A DNA stretch of 64,000 nt, taken from contig JBEBXK010000011.1 in assembly GCA_040391605.1 (NCBI GenBank), forward strand, positions 1-64,000, given 5' to 3'. The DNA comes from Vulgatibacter incomptus_A. GTDB lineage: Bacteria; Myxococcota; Myxococcia; Myxococcales; Vulgatibacteraceae. Both the position numbers and the translations under genes were made by a program. Under the pieces are notes generated by a model. That model was not told the origin of the DNA. It saw only the letters and a list, made by a program, of their open reading frames with translations, and ran no database searches. Positions 26,071 through 35,374 of this stretch are shown piece by piece (the stretch's first letter is position 1; every line of letters begins with the position of its first letter).

Positions 26071-26352
26071 TCACGGAGGATCGGGACAAGGTTCGCCGAT
26101 CTCTTCGCAGGAGAGCTTGCGGACGCAGCGGCCGGAGACGAGGTCGCAGCGGAGCTCGGAATCGCATTGATCGTCGGATTGGCAGGCCGCTGGGACACAC
26201 CAGCCGCTGTCGGGATCGAGGACGTCGCCAGGGTTGCAGGCGGGATCAGGTGGAAGGCGATCGGGGCCCTCGAGCCAGATGTCACCGCATCCCAGCAGAA
26301 GGAGGAGCCCCAGGCAGGTGGCCGCGACGAGGTGCCGGGCGCCGGCGGTCAT
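26071..26352 (-). CDS. small cysteine-rich lipoprotein
   Basis: A 93-residue lipoprotein: hydrophobic signal peptide LVAATCLGLLLLLGC with the lipobox cysteine near residue 22, then a short domain with several Cys (CQSDDQCDSELRCDLVSGRC), a pattern common in small myxobacterial surface proteins. Its start overlaps the stop of the AglZ-like gene (ATGA), so the two are cotranslated. Function unknown. Confidence 0.82.
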   Translation of the reverse strand: MTAGARHLVAATCLGLLLLLGCGDIWLEGPDRLPPDPACNPGDVLDPDSGWCVPAACQSDDQCDSELRCDLVSGRCVRKLSCEEIGEPCPDPP

Positions 26353-29300
26353 AGCTCGAGCTTCTCGAAGTCCAGCTCAATCTCGTCGGCCTCGCTTCGG
26401 CCCTCCTTGGCGTCTTTCGGGCTGGCGGCAGCCACGGGATCTCCGCGGGTGCCGGGCCTCCGCGAAGTGGAGACGCCGCCAGCCTGGACAGCGACGTTCT
26501 TGGCCGCGCCTTCGACACGGGCCGCCCGGGCCTTGATCCGCGCGAGTTCGAGCTCGGCGACCTTGAGCGCCTTGGTCTTATCCTGCAGCGCGGTCTGCAG
26601 CCTGCCCACCTCGAGGCCCCGCTGCTGCTCGCGACGCCCCAGCTCGGCTCGATGCCGCGCCGCGACCTCGTCGAGCTCCCTCGAGATCCGGAGCTCGACC
26701 TCCTTCTTCTCCCGTTGGGCGTTCGTGAGGCGGGTCGTGAGATCATTCAGCTTCGCGTCGACCTCCTCGACCGTCTTCTGCTGCTCCCTCTCGAGGCGGC
26801 TCCGCTGCGAGGTGGCGGTCTCGAGGGCCTTCTCGATCTCCTGCGCGCGCTTGGCTCGGATCCGGGTCTGCTCGGTCAGCTCCTGGATCGTCCGATCGTG
26901 CTCCTCCACGGCCCGCTGGGATTGGGACTTCTCGGCGGCGAGCTGGGCCTCCGCCTGCTGGCTCAGCCGTCGCAGCTCGGCCTCGCGGCGCCGGTTGGCC
27001 TCGCGCTCGCCGGCGACCTCGGCGATCAACGCCTCGAGCTGCGCCTGGCTCGCCGACACCGCTGCCTTCGACTCCCGCTCGAGGGAGGCACGCTGGCCCT
27101 CCGCCTCCTCCAGGCGCTCCGTGAGGCCGGCCACGGCGCTGCGATAGCCCTCGAGCTCCCGTCCTTGCTCCCCGCTGCTGGCCCGCAGGCCCTCGAGCTC
27201 ATGCCCCAGCCTCGCCTCCAACTCGACCCGCGCCGCCTCGGCCTGCTGCAGCTTGCGCTCGGTCACGCGCAGGGCATCGGTCTTCGCCACCAGGGCGCGC
27301 TGCCCCTCCCCCTCGATCCGCTTCTTCTCCGAGGCCTCCGCCTCCAGCCGGCGCTCGAGCTCGGCGATGGCGTCGGTCCGCGATGCGCGATCCTCGAGCC
27401 AGCGCTCCTCCTTGGTGGCCAACTCCCCGCGGACGGCGGCGAGCTCGACCTCGAGGTTCGACGAGCGGCCATAGATCTCGGCGAGCTCCGCGGTGATCTG
27501 CGCCTCCCTCTCTCCCACCGAGGCCCGTACGATGGCGAGCTCCTCCGCCAGGCCGGCGTGCTCTGTCCGCAGCTCCGTCAGCTCGGAGCGTGCGGCGTCC
27601 AATTCGCTCCCGCGTGTGTCCCGCTCCTCTCTGGTGGCGGCGAGCTCCTCGCCGCGGAGGGAGAGCTGCGCCCGACTCTCGTCCAGCTCGCCCCGGGTCG
27701 TCTCCAGCGCGTCTACCGCCTCGTCCAGCCTGGCCGTGGTCTCTTCCAGCTCCAGCCTGGTGCCGCGCAACTCCCGGCTGGTCTCGTCCAATCCCGCGGC
27801 GGTGGACTCCAGCTCGCCTCTGGCCGCGATGAGCTCGGCGTCCAGTACGCGCATCACCTCAGCCCCCTCACGCGCCTCCTCGACGAAGGCCGCCTCCTTC
27901 TTGCCCCACTCGGCCACGAGCTGCTCGTGGCGCTCCTCGCCCGAGGCGATGGTGGCGGTGAGCAGCGCCTCCTTGGCTGCGGTGGAGGTGGAGAGGCGCT
28001 CGTGGCGCTCCTGCCACTCCGCCAGCTCCGCACCGAGGGCCGCGATCGTCGCCGCCTGGGCCTCCTTCTCGGCGGCGGCGCGGGTCTGGAGCTCATCGAG
28101 CTCGGCTGCAGCCCGGCTGCGCTGGGAGTCCAACTCGGCGGTGGCCTGGGCCCGGACCCCGTCCAACTCCACGGACGAGGCGACACGAAGCGCGTCGAGC
28201 TCTGTCGCGGTCTGAGTCTGCAGCTCCTCCAACTCCGCGGCGGAGCGGGCCTGCAGCCCTTCGATCTCCGCGGTCGATCGCTCCTGCAGCTCGTCGAACT
28301 CCGCGGCCGAACGCGTCCGGAGCGCCTCCAGCTCGGAGGCGGCTCGGATCCGCAGATCTTCGAGCTCCGCCGCGGAGCGGGCGTGAAGCTCCGCCGATGC
28401 GGCGGCGTGGCGCTCGGCGGCGATCTCGAGCTCCGCCGCGGCCCAAGCCTCCTTCTCGGCAAGGGCGGCGGCGTGCTGCGCCCGAGCGCCGGAGATCTCC
28501 GCCTCGAGGTTCTCCTCCCGCTCCGCGGCCGCCGCGAGGGCGGTGTCGTGCAGCTCGCGGCTCGTGGCCAACTCGGATTGGAGGGCGATCTCGGCCGCGG
28601 CAGCGGCGGCGAGCATCGCTTCATGGCGCTCGGCGGAAGATGCGAGCTCAAGCCGAAGCTCCGCCTCGATCTCCTGCCTCTCGACCCGAAGCGACTCCAG
28701 CTCTCCCTCGACGTTACCCAGGGCCTCCACCTTGGCGGCGAGCTCCTCCGTCAGGGCCTCCTCCCGCCTGGCGGCCAGCGAGCGCAGGGTGTCCAGCTCA
28801 TGCTCCAGCGCCACGATTCGATGGTCTTTCTCCACCAGGCGGGCGCCGAAGGCCTGGAAGATCCCGTCGCGCTGCACGCGGAGCGCAGTCGCCACGGAGT
28901 CGCTCTCCTCCAACGCCAGCTCCAGGGAGGTGATGCGCTCATCGAGCGCTGCCGCCTCCTCCTGGTGGCGCTGCCGATCCCCCGCGATCTCGCGATCGCG
29001 ATCCGAGACGACGGAGAGGGCGTCCGCCAGGCGCTGCCCCTGTTCGCGGAGCTCCCACTCCTTGGTGGCGATGATCCGGGACGCGCTCCCCTCCTCTCGC
29101 CGCAGCCTCGTGGCGGCGAGGGCTAGGCGCTGGGCAAGCTCCTCGGCGGCGCGGCGCCGATCCTCCTCCGCAAGGAGGCGATCTCGATCCTGCAGCGCGA
29201 CCACCACCTCCTTGCCGGCGAGGGCCAGGAGGAGCTCACGCTCCCTACGCAGCCCCGCCGCCGCGATGCCATCGCCCTCCTCGAGCCGCGCGGCGAGCTC

Positions 29301-30416
29301 CTGCCGCAGCCCCTCGCGATCGGCGGCGCCGGCCTCGAGCTCGTCGTCGCGCAGGCTCACCTCGCGGCGCAGGGCGTTGATGTCCTTCTCCTTGCCGGCG
29401 ACGACCTCGATCAGCTCCTTCTCCTGGATGAACTGCTGCTGCAGGAGGTGATCGACGTTCTCGCCGTGCTCGCGCTCCTTGCGCAGGAAGAGGCCCTTGG
29501 CCTCGGCCATCCGGGCCATGAGATCGTCGACCTGCATCTTCAGGCCCTGGACCTCCACCTCCTTCTCATGGAGGCGATCGTCGCCCTGGGAGAGTTCGTG
29601 ATCGCGGATCGCCCAGATCTCGGAGAGGCGGGCGATGTGGGCATCGCGGCTCCGCAGCTCGTCCCGCAAAAGCTGAAGCTTTCCCTCCGGCGTGTTGATC
29701 AGATCCCGCCGGACGTTGGAGCGACGTACGCCGCCCCGGGCCTCGGTGAGCAGCTCGCCTTTGCGATCGGCGATGCCGCCGAAGACTCGATCGATGAAGG
29801 CCTTATCGTCCTCGGTGATGGCGCCTCTACGCTCCCTGCGCGGGAGCTTCGGAGGCAAGGGGGCGGCGCCAGGGCTCAGGATCGCCGGCGCGTCGGGGAT
29901 CGAGGGGCCGGCGCCTCCCCCGTGATCCTCGCCGAGCACGGACTCCAGGTCGACGACGGGATCCTCGTCCGAAGCGCCGTCTACAGCAGCGGCCTCGGCG
30001 TCGACGCCGAGCTCCACCACCTCCAACACCTCCTCCGGACCCTCCGGGATCAGCGCGCGGATCGCCGCGCGGAGCTCATCCATGGCGAAGGGTACGGTCA
30101 GGTACGCCTGGGCCGCGAAGCGGGGATGGGCGGCGTGCTGCTCCAGGGCCTCCGGCGCGCTATCGCTCGAAGCGAGCAGCACCGGCACGGCCTGGAGCCT
30201 GGGGTCGCGGCGCACCCTGGCGCAGAGGGTGAATCCGTTCTGCTCCGGGAGCTCGGCGCGAACGAAGAGGAGGTCCGGGTGGCGCTCTTCCAGCTCTCGG
30301 AAGGCGTCCGCGGCGGAGTGCACGATCGAGGTCGCGAAGCCGTCTGCGTGCAGGACGGCTGCCATCTCGAGCGCGAGGTCGGCTTCGTGCTCGACGATGA
30401 GGATCCGCTTGGTCAT
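26349..30416 (-). CDS. AglZ/FrzS-like pseudo-receiver coiled-coil protein
   Basis: A 1355-residue cytoplasmic protein: an N-terminal receiver-like domain (1-125), a linker with Pro/Ala and acidic stretches, and about 1000 residues of almost unbroken coiled coil (about 250-1290), ending in a basic tail and an acidic patch. The receiver is degenerate: the acidic pair reads EH (ILIVEHEADL), the phospho-acceptor position is Arg (FVRAELPEQNG), and the conserved Lys before PF is Val (LTVPF). Domain order and length match AglZ of Myxococcus xanthus (about 1395 residues), a gliding-motility polarity protein; FrzS is a shorter relative. Orthology needs a search. Coiled-coil proteins of other classes could look similar over the repeat region, but the N-terminal domain is diagnostic. 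Confidence 0.88.
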   Translation of the reverse strand: MTKRILIVEHEADLALEMAAVLHADGFATSIVHSAADAFRELEERHPDLLFVRAELPEQNGFTLCARVRRDPRLQAVPVLLASSDSAPEALEQHAAHPRFAAQAYLTVPFAMDELRAAIRALIPEGPEEVLEVVELGVDAEAAAVDGASDEDPVVDLESVLGEDHGGGAGPSIPDAPAILSPGAAPLPPKLPRRERRGAITEDDKAFIDRVFGGIADRKGELLTEARGGVRRSNVRRDLINTPEGKLQLLRDELRSRDAHIARLSEIWAIRDHELSQGDDRLHEKEVEVQGLKMQVDDLMARMAEAKGLFLRKEREHGENVDHLLQQQFIQEKELIEVVAGKEKDINALRREVSLRDDELEAGAADREGLRQELAARLEEGDGIAAAGLRRERELLLALAGKEVVVALQDRDRLLAEEDRRRAAEELAQRLALAATRLRREEGSASRIIATKEWELREQGQRLADALSVVSDRDREIAGDRQRHQEEAAALDERITSLELALEESDSVATALRVQRDGIFQAFGARLVEKDHRIVALEHELDTLRSLAARREEALTEELAAKVEALGNVEGELESLRVERQEIEAELRLELASSAERHEAMLAAAAAAEIALQSELATSRELHDTALAAAAEREENLEAEISGARAQHAAALAEKEAWAAAELEIAAERHAAASAELHARSAAELEDLRIRAASELEALRTRSAAEFDELQERSTAEIEGLQARSAAELEELQTQTATELDALRVASSVELDGVRAQATAELDSQRSRAAAELDELQTRAAAEKEAQAATIAALGAELAEWQERHERLSTSTAAKEALLTATIASGEERHEQLVAEWGKKEAAFVEEAREGAEVMRVLDAELIAARGELESTAAGLDETSRELRGTRLELEETTARLDEAVDALETTRGELDESRAQLSLRGEELAATREERDTRGSELDAARSELTELRTEHAGLAEELAIVRASVGEREAQITAELAEIYGRSSNLEVELAAVRGELATKEERWLEDRASRTDAIAELERRLEAEASEKKRIEGEGQRALVAKTDALRVTERKLQQAEAARVELEARLGHELEGLRASSGEQGRELEGYRSAVAGLTERLEEAEGQRASLERESKAAVSASQAQLEALIAEVAGEREANRRREAELRRLSQQAEAQLAAEKSQSQRAVEEHDRTIQELTEQTRIRAKRAQEIEKALETATSQRSRLEREQQKTVEEVDAKLNDLTTRLTNAQREKKEVELRISRELDEVAARHRAELGRREQQRGLEVGRLQTALQDKTKALKVAELELARIKARAARVEGAAKNVAVQAGGVSTSRRPGTRGDPVAAASPKDAKEGRSEADEIELDFEKLEL
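28050..28379 (-). repeat. ten 11-residue (hendecad) repeats in the AglZ-like coiled coil
   Basis: Residues about 680-789 of the AglZ-like protein are ten consecutive 11-residue units of the form R[S/A]AAEL[E/D]xLQx, for example RSAAELEDLRI, RSTAEIEGLQA and RAAAELDELQT. In DNA this is a 33-bp imperfect tandem repeat. An 11-residue period is the hendecad pattern of nearly straight coiled coils, against the heptads expected elsewhere. Confidence 0.85.
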
Positions 30417-30647
30417 GATGCTCGGGATCTTAGTCGCGTGGGAGCAGGAGGCAAACTACGTGCCCCCACTTTTCGCGAACGCGAGCGAACGAGAGGCCGG
30501 CGAATGAAATTGCGCCCTCGGTCGGCAGCGGATGCCCGCCCCCGGCTGGGTCGATTTCGCACCATCGGCTCGACGAGCGGCGGTTGCGGTCGCCCGCGGG
30601 ACGCTTAGCGGTTAGGATCCACCAACAGATTCCTTCGGAGGACCTCC

Positions 30648-31256
30648 ATGAGAAATTCCATCGCCTTTGCCCTCTCCTTCGCGCTGATCGTCGCGGCCTC
30701 CCCCGCCCTGGCACAGAAGAAGCGCGGCCCCGGCAAGCCCACCCCTGCGCAGACCTCTGAGAACTGCAAGGAGTTCGCTGGTGATCAGCTCGAGGCCTGC
30801 AAGGCCGTGGGCACCTACCTCGACCTCTGGAAGCTGCAGAAGTGGCCCGAGGTGAAGAAGCTGATCCACCCCAAGACGATCGAGGAGATCGCCACCGTCA
30901 ACAAGAACCTCGGCAGGGAGCGTCATCGGATGGCCCCCTGGTTCTGGGCGAAGGAGGACTTCCTCCTCACCAATTGGAAGGTCGCCTCCATCGAAGATTT
31001 CGCCCTGGGAACCGTGGTGATCCACACCACCGAGCAGAGCTATCGGGTGGAGGAGGACGGCTTCGCCGAGGACGAGCCCAACGCCTACCTCGCCGGCAAG
31101 ATCGGCGGGAGGTGGATGGTCGTCGATCGCCGCAGCGGCGGTGGAGGCTTCGACGCCCGCTCGATCCGCACGATGATGAAGGATCACTTAGACCCCGCCC
31201 CGGAGGCCAAGGAGCCCGAGGCCGCCCAGGCGAAGGAAGCCCCGGCCGCCCCGTAA
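30648..31256 (+). CDS. secreted or periplasmic protein of unknown function
   Basis: A 202-residue exported protein. The signal peptide is IAFALSFALIVAASPALA, with an AxA site before QKK. The mature part has two Cys near the N-terminus (NCKEFAGDQLEAC) and a compact alpha-beta region through about residue 175 that resembles a nuclear-transport-factor-like fold by pattern only, then an acidic Ala/Pro/Glu tail. A strong GGAGG site precedes the ATG. It is divergent from the AglZ-like gene. No family recognised. Confidence 0.82.
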   Translation: MRNSIAFALSFALIVAASPALAQKKRGPGKPTPAQTSENCKEFAGDQLEACKAVGTYLDLWKLQKWPEVKKLIHPKTIEEIATVNKNLGRERHRMAPWFWAKEDFLLTNWKVASIEDFALGTVVIHTTEQSYRVEEDGFAEDEPNAYLAGKIGGRWMVVDRRSGGGGFDARSIRTMMKDHLDPAPEAKEPEAAQAKEAPAAP

Positions 31257-31353
31257 CCCCAGCCGCTCTGAGAGTTCGCGAACTCCACGAATGCAACGAG
31301 ACGAAGGGCGAGCGAACGCTGGAAGGAGCCCCTCACCCTCTGCAGGGAGATCG

Positions 31354-31433
31354 CCTCCGCCTTGCGCGGAGGTGATTCACGGCGCAGACATCGCCTTGAC
31401 CCTCCGGACGTTCGCCTCCGCCTCGCGCGGGGG
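31354..31433. terminator. two hairpins between convergent genes
   Basis: Between two convergent genes lie CCTCCGC-CTTGC-GCGGAGG (31354-31372, perfect 7-bp stem) and a near copy at 31415-31433 (CCTCCGCCTCGCGCGGGGG). They lack U tracts but their position suits a two-way transcription stop. A 14-bp perfect palindrome GAGTTCGCGAACTC is at 31272-31285. Confidence 0.4.
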
Positions 31434-31470
31434 ATTCCCTCGAAGCATTCAGAGGAACGCGCCCCGGCGG

Positions 31471-32391
31471 TCAGGCCTCCACGAGGCTTCGGGCCTGATC
31501 GCGGGCGCGCTGGATGTCGGCCTCGTGCTTGAGCAGCACGTTCAGCGTCTCCGACAGAAGCTCGGGGCTCAGCTCGTCGGCGTTCAGGATCGCTAGAGCC
31601 CTGGCCCAATCCAGGGTCTCCGCGATCGACGGGGCCTTCTTCAGATCCAGCTCGCGGATCCGATGCACCGTCTCCACCACCTGCCGCGACAGGGCCTTGG
31701 TCATCTCCGGGAGGCGCTCGCGGACTATGGCCAGCTCCCGCTCCCGGGAGGGGAAGTCGATGAAGAGGTGGAGGCAGCGCCGCTTCAGCGCGTCGGAGAG
31801 CTCGCGCGCCGCGTTGGAGGTCAGGATCACCCGGGGGATGTGCCTGGCGCGAATCGTCCCGATCTCCGGGACGGTCACCGCGAAGTCGGCCAAGACCTCG
31901 AGGAGAAACGCCTCGAACTCGGGATCGGCCTTGTCGATCTCGTCCACCAGGAGGATCGAGCGCTCGTCTGCCACCAAGGCCTTGAGCACCGGCCGCGGCA
32001 GCAGGAAGCGCTCGGAGAAGAAGACGCTCTCGCTCTGTCCGATCCGCTCCACCGCCTCCGCCAGATCGTGGGTCCCGGCCAGGGTCTCGCTGATCTTCTC
32101 CTTGACGAGCTGTGTATAAAGGAGCTGCTTGGCGTACTCCCACTCGTAGAGCGCCTTGCTCTCGTCCAAGCCCTCGTAGCATTGCAGCCGGATCAGCGGC
32201 CTGCCGGTGGCCCGCGCCAACGCCACGGCCAGCTCGGTCTTCCCCACTCCCGCCGGCCCCTCGATCAGGATCGGCTTCTCCAACTTCTCTCCCAGGAAGA
32301 CCGTGGTGGCGATCTCTGGGGACGGGAGGTAGCCGACCCCTGCCAGGCGGGTCTCGACGTCGGGGACGTTCTCGAAGGGTGCAAGGGACAT
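31471..32391 (-). CDS. MoxR-family AAA+ ATPase
   Basis: A 306-residue AAA+ protein of the MoxR group. Walker A is GPAGVGKT (about residue 42), Walker B LLVDEID, and sensor 1 is in VILTSNAARE. MoxR proteins act as chaperone-like ATPases, usually with VWA-domain partners that help mature metalloenzymes or complexes. No VWA gene is adjacent here, so the partner is elsewhere or the gene is an orphan. ATG 32391 is preferred; a longer frame to 32427 is unsupported. Confidence 0.9.
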   Translation of the reverse strand: MSLAPFENVPDVETRLAGVGYLPSPEIATTVFLGEKLEKPILIEGPAGVGKTELAVALARATGRPLIRLQCYEGLDESKALYEWEYAKQLLYTQLVKEKISETLAGTHDLAEAVERIGQSESVFFSERFLLPRPVLKALVADERSILLVDEIDKADPEFEAFLLEVLADFAVTVPEIGTIRARHIPRVILTSNAARELSDALKRRCLHLFIDFPSRERELAIVRERLPEMTKALSRQVVETVHRIRELDLKKAPSIAETLDWARALAILNADELSPELLSETLNVLLKHEADIQRARDQARSLVEA

Positions 32392-32697
32392 GGCGCCGGA
32401 TCTAGCGAGCCGCCGCTCCCGCGTCAATCATCCCCAGCGCCTGGCAGCTTCATCGAGAATCCCGGGGGATCGAGCGCCCACTGCCAACGCTGGGGGCCCA
32501 TACGTGATCACTTAGCGAAACCGAGATCCAGGCGCTTGTGGCCTGCTCCGCCGGGACCCACAACCGCTGGTAGGGCTCAAGCGCTAGGTGGACGGGCATG
32601 GCTGGGGACCAATCTGCCGATTTTCGCGGATGCATTCGAGCCATGGATGAGCATCGGCTCAGGCAGGGAGGACGCGCTGCAGGCCTGATGAATCCCC
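32392..32697. other. intergenic region at the left side of the IS remnant
   Basis: 306 bases between the MoxR start and the broken transposase. A 60-85 residue open frame on the minus strand (32450-32701) has no ribosome site or recognised product. I could not find an inverted repeat matching the right side of the element, so the left IS end may be lost. Confidence 0.5.
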
Positions 32698-33837
32698 TCA
32701 TTCGGCTTCAACCAATGTGAGAGCAGGCTTGCCTTCTAGTAGTTGCCTAAATCGTTCGAGGAGAGGTTTGAGGCGCTCCTCCCTCATGTTCGGGACCATT
32801 CCGTAGTAGGCACTCCCCTGGGTAAACAGCGAATGAGTCCGTCTCTTCACCGTGTTCACCTTGAGCATTCGATCGAAGCCGAGTTCCTCGCCGGCTTGGC
32901 CGAGGAGCGTGAGGTACTCATGTGCGAGTGCGGCGATCAGGAGGAGGCGATCTCGCCGATCGGCATTGCGAACATGGGTCGCCGAAAGGCCCCATCCCTA
33001 ACGGGGATCCTTGGTGTCCCGGAACCTCTTCTCGATGGTGAAGCGCTTGGAGTAGAGCCGGATCGCTTCATCTGCGGGCCTGTCGTTGCTCACGGCTAGG
33101 TGCCAAGCTTCCTTCATGCGAGCTCGCTTCACGGTCACGACTGAGCCGAGCTCGTACCTGCTCCTCGTCACGCGAGCCCCGGGCAGGTGCAGTGCTGCCG
33201 TTCCCAGGGATCCAGCCCTTGGCCGGCCCCACGGAGCCCTCGGTACTCTCGATGACGATCGTTCCGCGGAAACGGATGACGAATTGGAAGTCGTGTCCAC
33301 GCAGAGTCGCGTAGAGCTTCGCATCACCGAATCCTCGATCGGCGAGGGCGGTCACCTTGGTCTCTCTCGGCACCAGCTCGCGGAACCTGGCGAGCAGGTC
33401 CTCTTCAAAGGTTCGCTGCCAGCCCTTCATCTCCGACTTCACGCCGTTGATCCACATCAAGGGCGTCGCCCGGCTCCGCTCGGTCACGAGGTAGAGGCAC
33501 AGGGTCGAGTGGTCGTCAGCGTCGAACTCCGTCCAGTCGAGGGCGACGATCAATTCCGGCCGACGGCCAATGATGTAGGGCACCCAGCGCCCGAAGAAGT
33601 CCCAGACCGAAAGCCGGGTGTTGCTGAGCAATCTGTCGATCTGCTTGGTCGTGTGCTTTCGGTCGAGGCTCCGCGCCTGTGCGAGGCCAAGACCGATCGC
33701 GTGAACTGCCAGCACCTCATTGTGTACGAGGCCGGTAACCGCGTTGGCGACCGAGAGGACCCGCTTGGCGTGCATGTCCTGCCCCGCGATTTCCTCAATT
33801 CGTGGACCTTCTGGATTTCAGTATGGCGCTTGCTCAT
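32698..33837 (-). pseudogene. IS4-family transposase, broken by two frameshifts and a stop
   Basis: Reading all three frames gives one continuous IS4-type transposase of about 380 residues: MSKRHTEIQKVHELRK at the N-terminus, catalytic-domain blocks VALDWTEFDADD and ALADRGFGDAKLY, and the exact YREK signature YSKRFTIEKRFRDTK. Three lesions break it: a frame change at about 33775-33795, a second at about 33190-33215 (after GWIPGNGST), and a TAG at 32998-33000, where the family usually has Phe (DPR-stop-GWGLSATH). The C-terminal part continues in frame to a TGA at 32698. It is therefore inactive unless supplied in trans. Confidence 0.88.
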
Positions 33838-33900
33838 GGCAGCAGCACCATGATCCTCTTAGATCCGAAACTCAACAGGGGGCACGTCCTGTCACCAAGA
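32698..33900 (-). mobile_element. IS4-type insertion sequence remnant
   Basis: The stretch carries a single, disabled IS4-family transposase, and has visibly lower GC and different codon use than its flanks. The element's ends are not defined: the boundary at 33900 is approximate, based on loss of transposase coding and the sequence CAACAGGGGGCACGTCCTGTCACC region at about 33876-33899, and I could not match it to a left repeat. Confidence 0.6.
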
Positions 33901-33955
33901 TTTGAGGGGATCTCTCAGGGCTTGCTCCCGAAAGCGTCCAGGAGCCCAAAATACG

Positions 33956-35167
33956 CTACTGGCACAGTGTCGTCTTCGTTGGCCCGCGCATCGGCTTGAT
34001 CGGCGCGACGTCGCGGGTGTCGAGCGGGAGGCCCGAGCGCTCGAGGTTGACGCGGATGAACTCGAGCTGGCTGCGAGCGCCCTCGTGGTCGGGAGCTAGA
34101 TCGAGCGACTGCAGGTAGGAGACGCGCGCCAGGGAGAGCTCCCCCTTCTCGATGTAGATGAAACCGCGCATGCGCAGCAGGTAGGCCAACACGCATGGAT
34201 CCTCGGTTGCGTTCAGCCCTTGGCCCAAATGATCGAGCGCTTCCGAGAGGCGGTCCAACTTGATCAGCGCGTGAGATAGCTCGCCATGGGCGGTTGCCCC
34301 GAATGGATTGAGCTCGGTAGAGGTCCGGAGGGGCCCGACGGCGCGTTCGTTCTCCCCACGGGAGACGGCGCAAAAACCCGCCTGGAAATGAAGGAGCGCG
34401 AGGCCTGGATGAACCCAGACGACGCCGTGCGCGCGGGCAGTGGGTTCGTTCGCGAAGTGCCCGACGAGCGACGTGAACTTGGCTCGGCCGTTGGCCGCGA
34501 GGGCAAGACCCGGAAGATCGGCGCTCTCGTTCTTCCACCGTGAGACCATCTCGAAGAGCGGCTCAATCTGTGTTTCGCAGGAGGCATCTGTGATCGGCTC
34601 CGGGTTCGGAAGCCAGGAACCGGGCGGGGGGCCGAAGACCGAGCGCCCATCTCTGTAGAGGAAGGCCGCGTTCGTCTGCGGGACGTGATCCACCAGCTCC
34701 GTGGCGGCCCAGGTGGCGAAGCGCTCCATCTCGAGAGTTTGGAGCCGCTCTGGCCCGATGAACCATCCAGGTCGCGAAAGGTGGCTGACTACGTACTCGG
34801 GGAGCAGCCCCGCGTCGGACACCCGGACGAGCGCGTCCAGATAGGGATCCGACGCGTTCGACTTCACCTGCAGCGAACTCCAATGCCGAGCGAGGAGCTC
34901 CCGCGCGACGATCTCCACCTCCATCGCGCTCCAGCGAACGCCTAGAGGATTCTCCTTCTCTGCGGTCAGGACTTCACTCGCGAGCCCGACGCCGTAACCG
35001 GTCCAGGCTGTCATGAGCTGCGAATCATCCATCGGAACTACCGAGATCTTCATCTCCTTCCGCTCACCATCTTGCTGCGGCTCAGTCCCTGGCGAGGAAG
35101 CCTGCCCGTGCGCGCAGGCATAGGAAACGACCAGGACCGCTAAACAGATCGGGAGGTGAGAGCGCAT
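33956..35167 (-). CDS. lipoprotein with C-terminal TPR-like repeats
   Basis: A 403-residue putative lipoprotein (signal peptide ending VVSYAC, lipobox Cys near residue 18). The N-terminal half has no recognised domain. The C-terminal ~160 residues read as TPR-like helices (AVGPLRTSTELNPFGATAHG, then SEALDHLGQGLNATEDPC and LARVSYLQSLDLAPDHEGA). A GGAGG site precedes the ATG. Base composition is lower in GC than the housekeeping genes, and it adjoins the IS remnant, so it may have been acquired. Function unknown. Confidence 0.75.
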   Translation of the reverse strand: MRSHLPICLAVLVVSYACAHGQASSPGTEPQQDGERKEMKISVVPMDDSQLMTAWTGYGVGLASEVLTAEKENPLGVRWSAMEVEIVARELLARHWSSLQVKSNASDPYLDALVRVSDAGLLPEYVVSHLSRPGWFIGPERLQTLEMERFATWAATELVDHVPQTNAAFLYRDGRSVFGPPPGSWLPNPEPITDASCETQIEPLFEMVSRWKNESADLPGLALAANGRAKFTSLVGHFANEPTARAHGVVWVHPGLALLHFQAGFCAVSRGENERAVGPLRTSTELNPFGATAHGELSHALIKLDRLSEALDHLGQGLNATEDPCVLAYLLRMRGFIYIEKGELSLARVSYLQSLDLAPDHEGARSQLEFIRVNLERSGLPLDTRDVAPIKPMRGPTKTTLCQ

Positions 35168-35374
35168 CGGTGTTCCTCCGGGAAACTGGCGTGGTGGTAT
35201 GAGTCTCCCAGATTCGCGGGATCGATGAAACCTCAGTCGAAGCAGCGTTCAGGTTTGCAAGCCTCTCACAGTCGGTCATTTTGCGTACCGGCGACGGAGG
35301 GAACCTGGATCCTGGGACGATGCCCCTCTTCGTCCACTCAGGGTCGCCGCCGAGCAGAAATAGGGGGCGACCGC

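Noticed and set aside
28050..28379. 33-bp repeats as a CRISPR-like array
   Set aside because: They are in-frame coding repeats without spacers.
26652..29126. 824-codon plus-strand frame
   Set aside because: Antisense of the AglZ-like coiled coil; Leu/Arg/Gly-rich with no motifs.
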